Source: Paraburkholderia sp.
Lineage (GTDB): Bacteria; Pseudomonadota; Gammaproteobacteria; Burkholderiales; Burkholderiaceae
Length of the DNA: 64,000 nucleotides
Assembly: GCF_004298475.1 (NCBI RefSeq)
Contig: NZ_SCRP01000023.1
Span: 1 to 64,000 of the forward strand
Direction of reading: 5' to 3'
In this document: one piece after another, positions 7,324 to 15,682 of the stretch
Position numbering within the stretch: the stretch's first letter is position 1
How the letters are laid out: each line of letters opens with the position of its first letter
Notes under the pieces: model-generated
Seen by the model: the letters and a program-made list of their open reading frames with translations, nothing else
The model's database searches: none
What the model was told of the DNA's origin: nothing
Program-made: the position numbers and the translations under genes

Positions 7324-9774
7324 CTAGCCCATGTCGATGGGCTTCACGCGCCAGATATCGCTCGCGTATTCGGCAATCGCGCGATCCGACGAAAACTGGC
7401 CCACGCCCGCAACATTCTCGATAGCGCTCGCAGTCCACCCCGCGACGTCGACGAACCGGCGGTCGACTTCCTCCTGAGCCGCGATGAACGCAGCGAAATC
7501 GGCCATCACGAGGTAGTGGTCACCCCAGTCCACGAGCGAGTGAAAAATATCCAGGAAGCGCGCAGGGTCTCCCGGCGAGAAAAAGCCCGTGCGAATCTGG
7601 TCGAGCGCCGTGCGCAGCTCCGCGTTGTCCTCGTAGATCTGGCGCGGCCGATAGCCCGACGCGCGCAGTGCATCGACCTGATCCGACGTGTGGCCGAAGA
7701 TGAAGATATGCTCCGGTCCCACCGATTCGCCGATCTCGATGTTCGCGCCGTCCAGCGTGCCGATCGTCAGCGCGCCGTTGAGCGCGAGCTTCATGTTGCC
7801 GGTGCCCGACGCCTCGGTGCCCGCGGTCGAGATCTGCTCGGAAAGATCGGCTGCCGGAATCATCAGTTCCACCACGCTCACGCCGTAGTTCGGCACGAAC
7901 ACCACCTTGAGCCGTCCGCCCACCGCGGGATCGCTGTTCACCTTCTCAGCCACGTCGTTGATGAGCTTGATGATCGTCTTCGCCATGCGGTACGCGGACG
8001 CCGCCTTGCCCGCGAACAGCACCACGCGCGGCACCCAGTCGCTTTGCGGGTTCTCGCGGATGCGGTTGTAGCGCACGATCACATGCAGCACGTTGAGCAA
8101 CTGGCGCTTGTATTCGTGAATGCGTTTGACCTGCATGTCGAAGAGCGCGTCCGGATCGAACGCAATGCCCGTGCGCTGCGTGAGCCGCTGCACAAGACGC
8201 ACCTTGTTGCAGCGCTTGGCGGCGCGAAATGCGGCTTCGAACGCGGCGTCGCCGCGCAGGTTGCGCAACCCGCGCAGTTCAAGCAGATCGCGACGCCAGT
8301 TCGTGCCGACGCTCTCGTCGATGAGCCGGGCGAGCGGCGGATTCGCCTGCGCGAGCCAGCGGCGCGGCGTGATGCCGTTCGTGACGTTCGTGAAGCGCTC
8401 GGGATAGAGCCGCGCAAAGTCGGCGAAGATATCGCGCTGCATGAGCTGCGAATGCAGCTTCGAAACGCCGTTGACCTTGTGGCTCGCGACGATCGCCAGA
8501 AACGCCATGCGCACGCGCCGGTGGCCGAATTCATCGACGAGCGAGATGCGGCGGATCAGGTCGAGATCGTGCGCGCCCTGATCGCTTGCTTCGGTGAGAA
8601 AGGCCGCATTGATATCGAAGATGATCTGCAGATGCCGCGGCAGCAATCGCGCCAATAGTTCGAGATCCCAGGTTTCTAGCGCTTCGGGCATCAGCGTGTG
8701 ATTGGTGTACGAGAACACGCGCCGGATATGGCCCATCGCGTCGGCCCACGGCAGATGGTGGACATCCACGAGCAGACGGATCAACTCGGGGATCGCCAGC
8801 ACCGGGTGCGTATCGTTCAGATGCACCGCGACTTTCTCGGAGAAGCGCCCGAACGTGCTGTGCGTGCGCAGATAGCGGCGGATCAGATCCTGCATCGTCG
8901 CGGACACGAAGAAATATTCCTGACGCAGACGCAGTTCGCGGCCCGCCATCGTCGAATCGTCGGGGTAGAGCAAACGCGAGACGTTCTCCGATTCGTTGCG
9001 CGTTTCCACCGCCCCCTGATAGTCGCCCTTGTTGAACGCCGAGAGATCGAGTTCCTCGTCCGCACGCGCGGACCACAGGCGCAGCGTATTGGTGGCGTCG
9101 GTTGCGTAGCCCGGGATGATGGTGTCGTAGGCCATCGCGTTGACGTGCCGGGTGTCGATCCATTCGACGTTGCCGTTGCGCTGCACCGTGCGCCCGCCGA
9201 AGTGCACCGGATACTGCACCTCGGGCCGCGGAAACTCCCACGGATTGCCTGCGTGCAGCCAGTAATCGGGCGCCTCGACCTGCTCGCCGTTGACGATCCG
9301 CTGCCGGAACATGCCGTAGTCGTAGCGAATGCCGTAACCGAAACCGGGAATGCCGAGCGTCGCCATCGAATCGAGGAAACACGCGGCCAGACGTCCGAGG
9401 CCGCCGTTGCCGAGCGCGGCGTCCGGTTCGAGATCGATCAGCGATTCCATGTCGATGCCGACGTCGGCCAGCGCCTCTTTCATCTGATCGTAGATGCCGA
9501 GCGCGAGCAGCGCGTTGGAGAACGTCCGGCCGATCAGAAATTCCATCGACAGGTAATAGACGCGTTTAGCGTCCTGATCGTACTGGCGGCGCGTGGTGAC
9601 CATCCAGCGCTGGACAAGACGATCGCGCACGGCGAGCGCCGCGGCGTGCAGCCAGTCCTGCGGACGGGCCGTGACGGCATCCTTGCCGACGCCGTACATC
9701 AAGCGGTTCGAGATGGAACGGCGCAGCGCTTGCGCGCTGCTCTGCAACTGGTCGAATTCCAGACCGACTGTCAT
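7324..9774 (-). CDS. glgP: Glycogen/alpha-glucan phosphorylase
   Basis: GlgP is a pyridoxal-phosphate enzyme that releases glucose 1-phosphate from the non-reducing ends of glycogen or maltodextrin in the cytoplasm. The protein is 816 residues, the usual bacterial length. N-terminal YYLSMEFLIGRT, the DAALGNGGLGRLAACFLDS block and the PLP site GTGNMKLALNGALTIG, with the Schiff-base lysine at about residue 662, are all intact. The ATG at 9774 is preferred over an in-frame start 135 bases further upstream because a good GGGAGG lies in front of it and homologues begin near there. No other glycogen genes are adjacent; the gene is followed by a gap holding only the porin terminator, on the opposite strand. 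Confidence 0.96.
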   Translation of the reverse strand: MTVGLEFDQLQSSAQALRRSISNRLMYGVGKDAVTARPQDWLHAAALAVRDRLVQRWMVTTRRQYDQDAKRVYYLSMEFLIGRTFSNALLALGIYDQMKEALADVGIDMESLIDLEPDAALGNGGLGRLAACFLDSMATLGIPGFGYGIRYDYGMFRQRIVNGEQVEAPDYWLHAGNPWEFPRPEVQYPVHFGGRTVQRNGNVEWIDTRHVNAMAYDTIIPGYATDATNTLRLWSARADEELDLSAFNKGDYQGAVETRNESENVSRLLYPDDSTMAGRELRLRQEYFFVSATMQDLIRRYLRTHSTFGRFSEKVAVHLNDTHPVLAIPELIRLLVDVHHLPWADAMGHIRRVFSYTNHTLMPEALETWDLELLARLLPRHLQIIFDINAAFLTEASDQGAHDLDLIRRISLVDEFGHRRVRMAFLAIVASHKVNGVSKLHSQLMQRDIFADFARLYPERFTNVTNGITPRRWLAQANPPLARLIDESVGTNWRRDLLELRGLRNLRGDAAFEAAFRAAKRCNKVRLVQRLTQRTGIAFDPDALFDMQVKRIHEYKRQLLNVLHVIVRYNRIRENPQSDWVPRVVLFAGKAASAYRMAKTIIKLINDVAEKVNSDPAVGGRLKVVFVPNYGVSVVELMIPAADLSEQISTAGTEASGTGNMKLALNGALTIGTLDGANIEIGESVGPEHIFIFGHTSDQVDALRASGYRPRQIYEDNAELRTALDQIRTGFFSPGDPARFLDIFHSLVDWGDHYLVMADFAAFIAAQEEVDRRFVDVAGWTASAIENVAGVGQFSSDRAIAEYASDIWRVKPIDMG

Positions 9775-9961
9775 CGAAGCCTCCCGGAAATGCGGCGCAC
9801 TCGCCGCGCGTTCTGGGGCTGCGCGTGCAAAGCGCCCGGGTGTGACGCCGGGGCCGAAACGCAGATCAGTTTGCAGAGTAGGACATTTTTGCGCCGCTTG
9901 CGGCAGCACGGCATGGCGTGCGGCGGCGGGCGCCGTGCCGCCGAAGCGCTGCGTCTGCGTG

Positions 9962-10966
9962 TTATCGCGCGAAATACGCCTTCACGGCCTCGACGAACGT
10001 ATCGATATCCGCCGCCGACAAATCGAGGTGCGTCACGAATCGCGACGCGTAGAGCATCTGCGTGAGCACGCCGCGTTCCTTGAGCCACGCTTCGAGCGGC
10101 GCGCAGTGTTCCTGCGGGAACTGCGCGAACACCATGTTCGTCGCCTGCGACATGACCTTCACCTGCGCGATTTGTGCGAGACCGGCTGCAAGGCGGGCCG
10201 CGTTGGCGTGATCGTCGGCGAGTCGCGCGACGTTGTGATCGAGCGCGTAGAGGCAGGCCGCCGCCAGCACGCCCGACTGGCGCATGCCGCCGCCGAGCAC
10301 CTTGCGCCAGCGGTGCGCCACGTCGATCACGGCCCGGCTGCCGACCAGCACCGAACCCACCGGCGCGCCCAGCCCCTTCGAAAAGCAGATCGACACCGAA
10401 TCGAAGCCCGCACAGAGCGCCGCGAGCGACTGGCCCGAAGCAACGACGGCGTTGAACACGCGCGCGCCGTCGAGGTGCGTCGAGAGTCCGCGCGCGTGGG
10501 CGAGCCCGGTTGCCTCGGCGACATACGCCGCCGGCAACACCTTGCCGCCGATCGTGTTCTCGAGCGCAAGCAGGCGCGTGCGCGCGAAGTGATCGTCGAG
10601 CGGCTTGATCGCGGCGGCGATGCGTTCGAGCGCAATCGTGCCGTCTTCGGCATTGTCGAGCGGCTGCGGCTGAATGCTGCCGAGCACCGCCGCGCCGCCG
10701 CCTTCGTATTTGTACGTGTGCGCCGCCTGGCCGACGATATATTCGTCGCCGCGCGCGCAGTGCGCCATCAGGGCAGCGAGGTTGCTCTGCGTGCCGCTCG
10801 GGAAGAACAGGCCCGCCTCCTTGCCCGCTTGCTCTGCGAGGCGCGCCTGCAGGTGCAGGACAGTCGGGTCGTCGCCCCAGACATCGTCGCCGGTTTCGGC
10901 GCGGGTCATGGCGGCGAGCATGCCTTCGCTCGGGCGGGTAACGGTGTCGCTACGCAGATCGATCAT
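9962..10966 (-). CDS. ltaE: Low-specificity L-threonine aldolase
   Basis: This PLP enzyme splits L-threonine or L-allo-threonine to glycine and acetaldehyde. The 334-residue protein starts MIDLRSDTVTRPS, the classic N-terminus of the family. GDDVWGDDPTV, the residues around THLDGARVFNA and the PLP lysine in FSKGLGAPVGS (about residue 197) are present. The start at 10966 has GGAGA about ten bases upstream; longer in-frame readings upstream lack family similarity. The gene lies 187 bases upstream of glgP on the same strand, an ordinary gap that does not by itself argue for one operon. Confidence 0.95.
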   Translation of the reverse strand: MIDLRSDTVTRPSEGMLAAMTRAETGDDVWGDDPTVLHLQARLAEQAGKEAGLFFPSGTQSNLAALMAHCARGDEYIVGQAAHTYKYEGGGAAVLGSIQPQPLDNAEDGTIALERIAAAIKPLDDHFARTRLLALENTIGGKVLPAAYVAEATGLAHARGLSTHLDGARVFNAVVASGQSLAALCAGFDSVSICFSKGLGAPVGSVLVGSRAVIDVAHRWRKVLGGGMRQSGVLAAACLYALDHNVARLADDHANAARLAAGLAQIAQVKVMSQATNMVFAQFPQEHCAPLEAWLKERGVLTQMLYASRFVTHLDLSAADIDTFVEAVKAYFAR

Positions 10967-11192
10967 GCGATGAAGTCTCCTGGTTGGCGCTCGCGCGATG
11001 CTGTACGAGCGGCGCGTGTGCGTCGGGCGTGGCGGGCGTGGCGGCGCGCGCATTCCGGTGCGCGCATTTTGGTGCGGAACCGGCGCGCATCGCGGCGTGG
11101 GAACCTTGGAGTGTAGTTTCGAACGGCGTGCGCAGGCAAATGGCGCAAAAACGCCGCGATGTGCGGCGTGTGGTGTGTGGCGCGCGTGCCGC

Positions 11193-11948
11193 CTAGCGTG
11201 GCAGCAGCGGCAACGGATCGACCGGCTTGCCGTTGCTGCGCACCTCGAACTGCACGCTGGCGACACCGTGGGTGTCGACGCCCATTTCGGCAATCGGCTG
11301 GCCTTGCGTGACGGCCTCGTCTTCCTTCACGAGCAGCTTGCCATTGTGGCCGTACGCGGTCACGACCGAATCGTTGTGCTTGATGATGACGAGCGGCCCG
11401 TAGGCCTCGATGCCCGTACCCGCGTAGACCACGCGGCCCGCCGCAGCGGCCTTGACCGGTTCGCCCGCCACACCGCCGATCACGATGCCGCTGGCCTTGC
11501 CGGGCACGAACTTCTGCAGCAGCGGCCCGTAAACCGGCCAGGCGAGCGTGAGAGACGGCGGGACGGGCACGGGCATGGCGACACCCGCCGCTGCGGGCGC
11601 TGAAGAAGGCGGCTGCTGAGCGGAGGGCGCGAAGCTCGGCGGCGGCGCGACACGCAGCACCTGGCCGGGCACCACGCTTGCGCTGGGCGGCAACTGGTTC
11701 CAGCTTGCGATGTCCTGCACACGCTGGCCGAAGGCCGCGGCGACGCGCGCGAGCGTATCGCCGGGATTGACGCGGTAGTAACCGGCGGGAACGCCGCCGG
11801 TCGAAAGCGGGACGGGCCTGCCGGCCGTTTCGCCCCAGGGGGTGATCGTGCAGGCGCTCATCAGGAGCGTCAGGGCAGCCAGTGCTGCCCCTGCTGCCAT
11901 TGCTGCCGCTGCTGACATTGTGTCCGGGTTTCGCCGGTGTCGATTCAT
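11193..11948 (-). CDS. NlpD-like lipoprotein with LysM and degenerate M23 domain
   Basis: This 251-residue envelope lipoprotein has a lipobox LMSAC with the lipidated Cys at residue 33. A LysM peptidoglycan-binding module follows (YYRVNPGDTLARVAAAFGQR, about residues 54-97), then a Pro/Ala linker and a C-terminal LytM/M23 fold (about 145-245). The metal ligands of active M23 peptidases are missing: the usual HxGxD segment reads GIVIGGVAG and the HxH segment reads SVQFEVR. It should therefore act, like NlpD and EnvC, as an activator of amidases in cell separation rather than as a hydrolase. GAGG stands about ten bases before the ATG at 11948. The leader upstream is an 11-bp tandem repeat. The usual nlpD neighbours (pcm, rpoS) are absent, so it is a paralogue. 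Confidence 0.88.
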   Translation of the reverse strand: MNRHRRNPDTMSAAAAMAAGAALAALTLLMSACTITPWGETAGRPVPLSTGGVPAGYYRVNPGDTLARVAAAFGQRVQDIASWNQLPPSASVVPGQVLRVAPPPSFAPSAQQPPSSAPAAAGVAMPVPVPPSLTLAWPVYGPLLQKFVPGKASGIVIGGVAGEPVKAAAAGRVVYAGTGIEAYGPLVIIKHNDSVVTAYGHNGKLLVKEDEAVTQGQPIAEMGVDTHGVASVQFEVRSNGKPVDPLPLLPR

Positions 11949-11958
11949 GATGCAGTAC

Positions 11959-12002
11959 CTCGCTTGTGCCTCGCTTGTGCCTCGCTCGTGCGACGCTTGT
12001 GG
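11959..12002 (-). repeat. 11-bp tandem repeat in leader of the NlpD-like gene
   Basis: Four head-to-tail 11-bp units start at 11959, 11970, 11981 and 11992 (plus-strand consensus CTCGCTTGTGC), with a partial fifth from 12003. Read on the coding (minus) strand, most units carry GCGAG, and the most gene-proximal units carry GCGAGG-like Shine-Dalgarno cores. The period is not a multiple of three, which fits an untranslated leader. Confidence 0.8.
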
Positions 12003-12253
12003 CTCGCTGCGTACACTGGGGGCCACGTACATTCGATGTGCTTCGGTTCGCAAGCGTTCGCTGACGCGCCACGCCTGACGAAAAAGGAGGGCCGGAAAAA
12101 ACGGGCGATCCATTATATCGTCCGATGCGAAACGCACCGCGCGAAGCGGGCAGCGCTCACTTCCGGCAACGCTCGCCTATACTGCGTCGTGCTGCACCAT
12201 AAAAATAACGACAGGTGCTTCGCTGCGGTCCCGCATTCGTGAGGAATCCGAGG

Positions 12254-12574
12254 ATGAACAAAGCCACCTTCCTTTCCGTGCAGCTCAGTGTCGAAGACAT
12301 CGCAGCGTCGCCCGGCCTGGTCGAATTGCTGAACAACCACCTTGTCTTTGCGGCCGACGTGGCCGAGGCGGCCGACGAACTGATCCAGCACGCGAGCGTC
12401 GCACACCTGTCGGGCGGCGTCGAGGCGACCGTCGAAATTCCGGCCGTAGTGATCGAACGTCTGCGCCAGTCGCTCGACACGCTGAGCGGCTACGACGAAA
12501 CCTGGCTGTTCGCACTCGAGCCAGGACGCGCGCTCTTCGACGACATCGCACGCCGCTCGCGCCTCCTGCACTGA
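12254..12574 (+). CDS. Hypothetical protein, 106 residues
   Basis: I do not recognise a family. The frame begins at ATG 12254 with GAGGAA seven bases upstream and gives an acidic, mainly helical-looking protein without signal peptide or membrane segment (MNKATFLSVQLSVEDIAAS...). Its composition is balanced with Ala, Leu, Val and Glu, and its codon use matches neighbouring genes, which supports it being real. It is transcribed alone, divergent from the NlpD-like gene with 305 bases between the starts. A hairpin follows at 12636-12668. A function cannot be suggested from sequence or context. Confidence 0.65.
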   Translation: MNKATFLSVQLSVEDIAASPGLVELLNNHLVFAADVAEAADELIQHASVAHLSGGVEATVEIPAVVIERLRQSLDTLSGYDETWLFALEPGRALFDDIARRSRLLH

Positions 12575-12630
12575 GGCAGGGCCTGTGCCTGGCGCAACCA
12601 GGCCCTGGCGCGGAGCGGACGGCGCACCAG

Positions 12631-12668
12631 ATAAAAAGCGCGGACCGGTTCTGGACCGGGCCGCGCTT
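12631..12668 (-). terminator. Terminator for leftward transcript of the DUF4148 gene
   Basis: Stem arms AAGCGCGG (12636-12643) and CCGCGCTT (12661-12668) enclose a partly self-paired loop. Read leftward the hairpin ends in TTTTTAT, so it works best for the minus strand, ending a transcript that would pass through the hexamer repeat. In the rightward direction the T run is lacking. Confidence 0.6.
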
Positions 12669-12721
12669 GACTGCGTGCTGCGGATACTGCCACTACTAAT
12701 CCAACCTCTCAAAGACTTCGG

Positions 12722-12913
12722 CACTGCAACTTCTACTGCAACTGCAACATCCACTGCGACTGCAACATCCACTGCAACTGCGACTGCAACTGCAACTGCA
12801 ACTGCAACTTCTACTGCGACTGCTTGCGCAACTTCTACTGCCGGAACCGCCACTTCTACTGCAACTACAACTGCTACAGCTACCTCGACAGCAACTGCTA
12901 CTTCAACGGCATA
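12722..12913. repeat. Degenerate hexanucleotide repeat (ACTGCA/TCTACTGC type)
   Basis: About 190 bases consist almost wholly of imperfect 6-bp units ACTGCA, ACATCC and ACTTCT in a constant six-base register. Because the period is a multiple of three, all frames stay open and give artificial Thr/Ala or Val/Ala polymers; I do not call a gene. It lies between the DUF4148 stop and the leftward terminator, so it probably forms the 3' untranslated region of that gene. Confidence 0.8.
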
Positions 12914-12993
12914 AATCTGTCACGACCACCGCAACTGCACGTTCCATCTCCGGGACCCGCGAGCCGCATGACGCCGGGTTTCAGCAAAACGAC

Positions 12994-13332
12994 TTAGTGG
13001 CCAAAATAAACCGACCCTGCCTTGGCCGGCCGTTGCGGCGCGACCGAGTCGCCCGTCTGCGACGTGCCGGCTGCCGGTGCGCCGAAGCCGCTGGCGTCGC
13101 GGCTGGTGTTGCTGCTGGCGAGCTGCTGCTCATGCACGCGCGCCTCGGCGGCCTCGATGTTTGCCGGATAGTCGAGGTGACCGGTCGCCGGGTTGTAACC
13201 CGCGTGTTCGAGTTCCGCCAGTTCCGCACGCACCTGGGCGCGCGTCAGGCCTTGCTGGCTCGCCTGTGCGAACGAAATGGCCGGGATGGCGAACGCGGCT
13301 GCAACCACAATCGCGGGAATGAGCTTCTTCAT
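12994..13332 (-). CDS. DUF4148 domain-containing secreted protein
   Basis: This small (112-residue) periplasmic or secreted protein belongs to a Burkholderiales-specific family of unknown function. The signal peptide MKKLIPAIVVAAAFAIPAISFAQ is followed by the DUF4148 core GLTRAQVRAELAELEHAGYN and a motif containing YPANIEAAEAR. The C-terminal 40 residues are low in complexity and rich in Ala, Ser and Gly. TGGAGG stands upstream of the ATG at 13332. The family occurs in many copies in Burkholderia genomes and is often stress-regulated, but nothing here shows its role. The downstream region carries a hexamer repeat and then a leftward terminator. Confidence 0.88.
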   Translation of the reverse strand: MKKLIPAIVVAAAFAIPAISFAQASQQGLTRAQVRAELAELEHAGYNPATGHLDYPANIEAAEARVHEQQLASSNTSRDASGFGAPAAGTSQTGDSVAPQRPAKAGSVYFGH

Positions 13333-13463
13333 GCTTGGACCTCCATGTGTTTTATCCAGGCTTCGAACGCCTTGTTCGTAAGCCGTTGAACCAAGTCTAG
13401 GAGGCTTTTTGATCTAGGGAAAACCCTGATTAGTTGAAACACAATTTCATTTCAAGCAACAAT

Positions 13464-13490
13464 AAAGGCGAGTCAACGTGACTCGCCTTT
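13464..13490 (-). terminator. Terminator after gnd
   Basis: A perfect 12-bp stem AAAGGCGAGTCA (13464-13475) / 13479-13490 with a three-base loop. Read leftward it is followed by TTTATTG, which fits termination of gnd; its symmetry would also allow weak function in the other direction. Confidence 0.88.
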
Positions 13491-13552
13491 CAATTCCAGC
13501 AAAACCCGTAACGTTAGTATGGGTTTCTACCGCGCACCCGCGCGGGCCGTCC

Positions 13553-14962
13553 TCAAGCCCAATCGGCGTGAAAACTGCCCGGCTTGTCGATGCGCTCGAA
13601 CGTGTGTGCGCCGAAGAAGTCGCGCTGCGCCTGCACGAGGTTGGCCGGCAGGCGTTCGGCGCGATAGCCGTCGAAGTACGCAATCGCCGACGAGAACGCC
13701 GGCACCGGCACACCCGCCGACACGGCCTGGACCACCACCTCGCGCAACGCCGCCTCGTAGTTCGCGGCGATGTCGCGGAAATAGGGGTCGAGCAAGAGGT
13801 TCGCGAGCTGCGGATCGTGCGCGTAGGCGTCCATGATCTTCTGCAGGAAGCGCGCGCGGATGATGCAGCCCGCGCGGAAGATCTTCGCGATCGTGCCGTA
13901 CTGCAGGTCCCACTTGTAGTCGTCGGAGGCCGCGCGCAGTTGCGCAAAACCCTGCGCATAGGAGATCACCTTGCTCAGGTACAGCGCGCGCCGCACCGCT
14001 TCGATGAACGCCGTGCGGTCCCCCGCAAACGGCTTCACGGACGGCGCCGAAAGCACCTTGCTCGCCGCGACGCGTTGTGTCTTCAGCGACGAGAGCACGC
14101 GCGCGAACACCGACTCGGTGATGAGCGGCAGCGGCACGCCGAGATCGAGCGCATTCTGGCTCGTCCACTTGCCGGTGCCCTTTTGCGCGGCGCGGTCGAG
14201 GATCACGTCGACGAGATCCTTGCCCGTCTCTTCATCCTTCTTGCCGAAGATCCGCGAGGTGATGTCGATGAGATAACTGTCGAGTTCGCCCTGGTTCCAC
14301 GCGGTGTAGACCTGGCCGAGTTCCTCGTTCGAGAGGCCGAGCACCTGCTTGAGCACGGCGTAGCTTTCGGCGATCAGCTGCATGTCGCCGTACTCGATGC
14401 CGTTGTGAACCATCTTCACGAAGTGGCCCGCGCCGTCCGGGCCCATGTACGCGACGCACGGCGCGCCGTCCGGCGCCTTCGCCGCGATTTCGGTGAGGAT
14501 CGGCGCGACCAGCTCATAGGCATCGCGCGGGCCGCCCGGCATGATCGACGGACCTTTGAGCGCGCCCTCCTCGCCGCCCGACACGCCCGTACCGATGAAA
14601 TGCAGGCCCGCCTGGGCGAGTTCCTGGTTGCGGCGGATCGTATCGGTGAAAGGCGTGTTGCCGCCGTCGATCAGGATGTCGCCCTTGTCGAGCAGCGGCT
14701 TGAGCGCCGCGATGGTGGCGTCGGTCGGCTCGCCCGCCTTCACCATCATCAGGATGCGGCGCGGCTTTTCCAGCGACTCGACGAACGCTTCCAGCGTATA
14801 GGCCGGAACGAGCTTGCGGTCGGGGAATTCGGCGATCAGTTCGTCGGTTTTCTCGCGGGTGCGGTTGAAGACCGACACCGCATGACCCCGGCTCTCGATG
14901 TTGAGCGCCAGATTGCGGCCCATGACGGCCAGCCCCACCACGCCGATTGCCTGCTTGCTCAT
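13553..14962 (-). CDS. gnd: 6-phosphogluconate dehydrogenase, decarboxylating
   Basis: Gnd converts 6-phosphogluconate to ribulose 5-phosphate with NADP+ in the oxidative pentose phosphate pathway. The 469-residue protein has the Rossmann start [18 protein letters not shown], the [10 protein letters not shown] segment that binds the NADP phosphate, the [16 protein letters not shown] loop, the catalytic Lys in [16 protein letters not shown] (about 183) and the family signature [19 protein letters not shown] lies before the ATG at 14962. It is the long, dimeric form found in enterics rather than the short Gram-positive type. It is transcribed alone with its own terminator. Confidence 0.97.
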   Translation of the reverse strand: MSKQAIGVVGLAVMGRNLALNIESRGHAVSVFNRTREKTDELIAEFPDRKLVPAYTLEAFVESLEKPRRILMMVKAGEPTDATIAALKPLLDKGDILIDGGNTPFTDTIRRNQELAQAGLHFIGTGVSGGEEGALKGPSIMPGGPRDAYELVAPILTEIAAKAPDGAPCVAYMGPDGAGHFVKMVHNGIEYGDMQLIAESYAVLKQVLGLSNEELGQVYTAWNQGELDSYLIDITSRIFGKKDEETGKDLVDVILDRAAQKGTGKWTSQNALDLGVPLPLITESVFARVLSSLKTQRVAASKVLSAPSVKPFAGDRTAFIEAVRRALYLSKVISYAQGFAQLRAASDDYKWDLQYGTIAKIFRAGCIIRARFLQKIMDAYAHDPQLANLLLDPYFRDIAANYEAALREVVVQAVSAGVPVPAFSSAIAYFDGYRAERLPANLVQAQRDFFGAHTFERIDKPGSFHADWA

Positions 14963-15067
14963 GTTGTATCTCCACTTCGCTTTGACGGCGACGCCCAGGG
15001 CGCCAATCGTGCAAGGATAAGGGAATCGTCCAGGCGCTGCCTGTACCGAGGCACGGCGTGCCCGGAT

Positions 15068-15682
15068 TCACCGCTTCCTGAAGACCAGACTGAAGTTGTT
15101 CGCGGGCATCGGCACACGCTGCTCGCATAAAAGGCCTTGCGCCTGCGCGAGCGCTTCGACAGCTTCCATGTCGCGCACGCCCCATGCCGGATCGCGCTCG
15201 CGCAACTGGGCGTCGAATGCCTCGTTGCTCGGCGCCGTATGCGCGCCGCCGCGCCGGTACGGCCCGTAGAGCACGAGCGCGCCACCCGCCGCGAGACGCT
15301 GGCCCGCGCCGTTCATGAGCGCAATCGCCGCCTCCCATGGCGCAATGTGGATCATGTTGATGCAGACGACCGCATCGGCCGCATCGATCGGCCACGGCTC
15401 GCGGCGCACGTCCAGATCGAGCGGCGCGAGCAGATTCGACAGGCCCGCGTGCTCGCGCCAGGCCAGGATCGAGGCACGCGCGAGCGGATCCGCATCGCTC
15501 GGCTGCCATTCGATATCGGGCAATGCCGCCGCGAAATGCACTGCGTGCTGGCCCGTGCCGCTCGCGATTTCGAGCACCTTGCCGCGTGCGGGCAGCGCAC
15601 CGCGCAGAACTTCGAGGATCGGCGCGGCGTTGCGTTCGGCGGCTGATGCGAAAAGGCGCGCGCTGGAGTGCGGTTCGCTCAT
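15068..15682 (-). CDS. DUF938 family SAM-dependent methyltransferase
   Basis: This 204-residue class-I methyltransferase-like protein has the SAM-binding loop VLEIASGTGQHAVHFA at about residues 36-51. DADP follows as the acidic second strand, then INMIHIAPW and the family block LYGPYRRGGAHTAPSNEAFD. Homologues are annotated only as DUF938 with no proven substrate. Its ATG overlaps the TGA of the sirtuin gene as ATGA (15679-15682), so translation is probably coupled. Being the last gene of a unit with an oxidoreductase-like-domain protein and a deacetylase suggests a joint but unknown role. Confidence 0.88.
   Translation of the reverse strand: MSEPHSSARLFASAAERNAAPILEVLRGALPARGKVLEIASGTGQHAVHFAAALPDIEWQPSDADPLARASILAWREHAGLSNLLAPLDLDVRREPWPIDAADAVVCINMIHIAPWEAAIALMNGAGQRLAAGGALVLYGPYRRGGAHTAPSNEAFDAQLRERDPAWGVRDMEAVEALAQAQGLLCEQRVPMPANNFSLVFRKR

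Noticed and set aside
12585..12914. Rightward Thr/Ala-polymer frame, and the leftward Val/Ala-polymer frame, across the hexamer repeat
   Set aside because: A six-base period keeps every frame open by chance; no ribosome site or domain supports either.
13478..15130. Long open frame (550 codons) on the plus strand opposite gnd
   Set aside because: It mirrors the gnd coding strand, has an Arg/His/Asp-rich composition typical of antisense frames in GC-rich DNA, and resembles no family.
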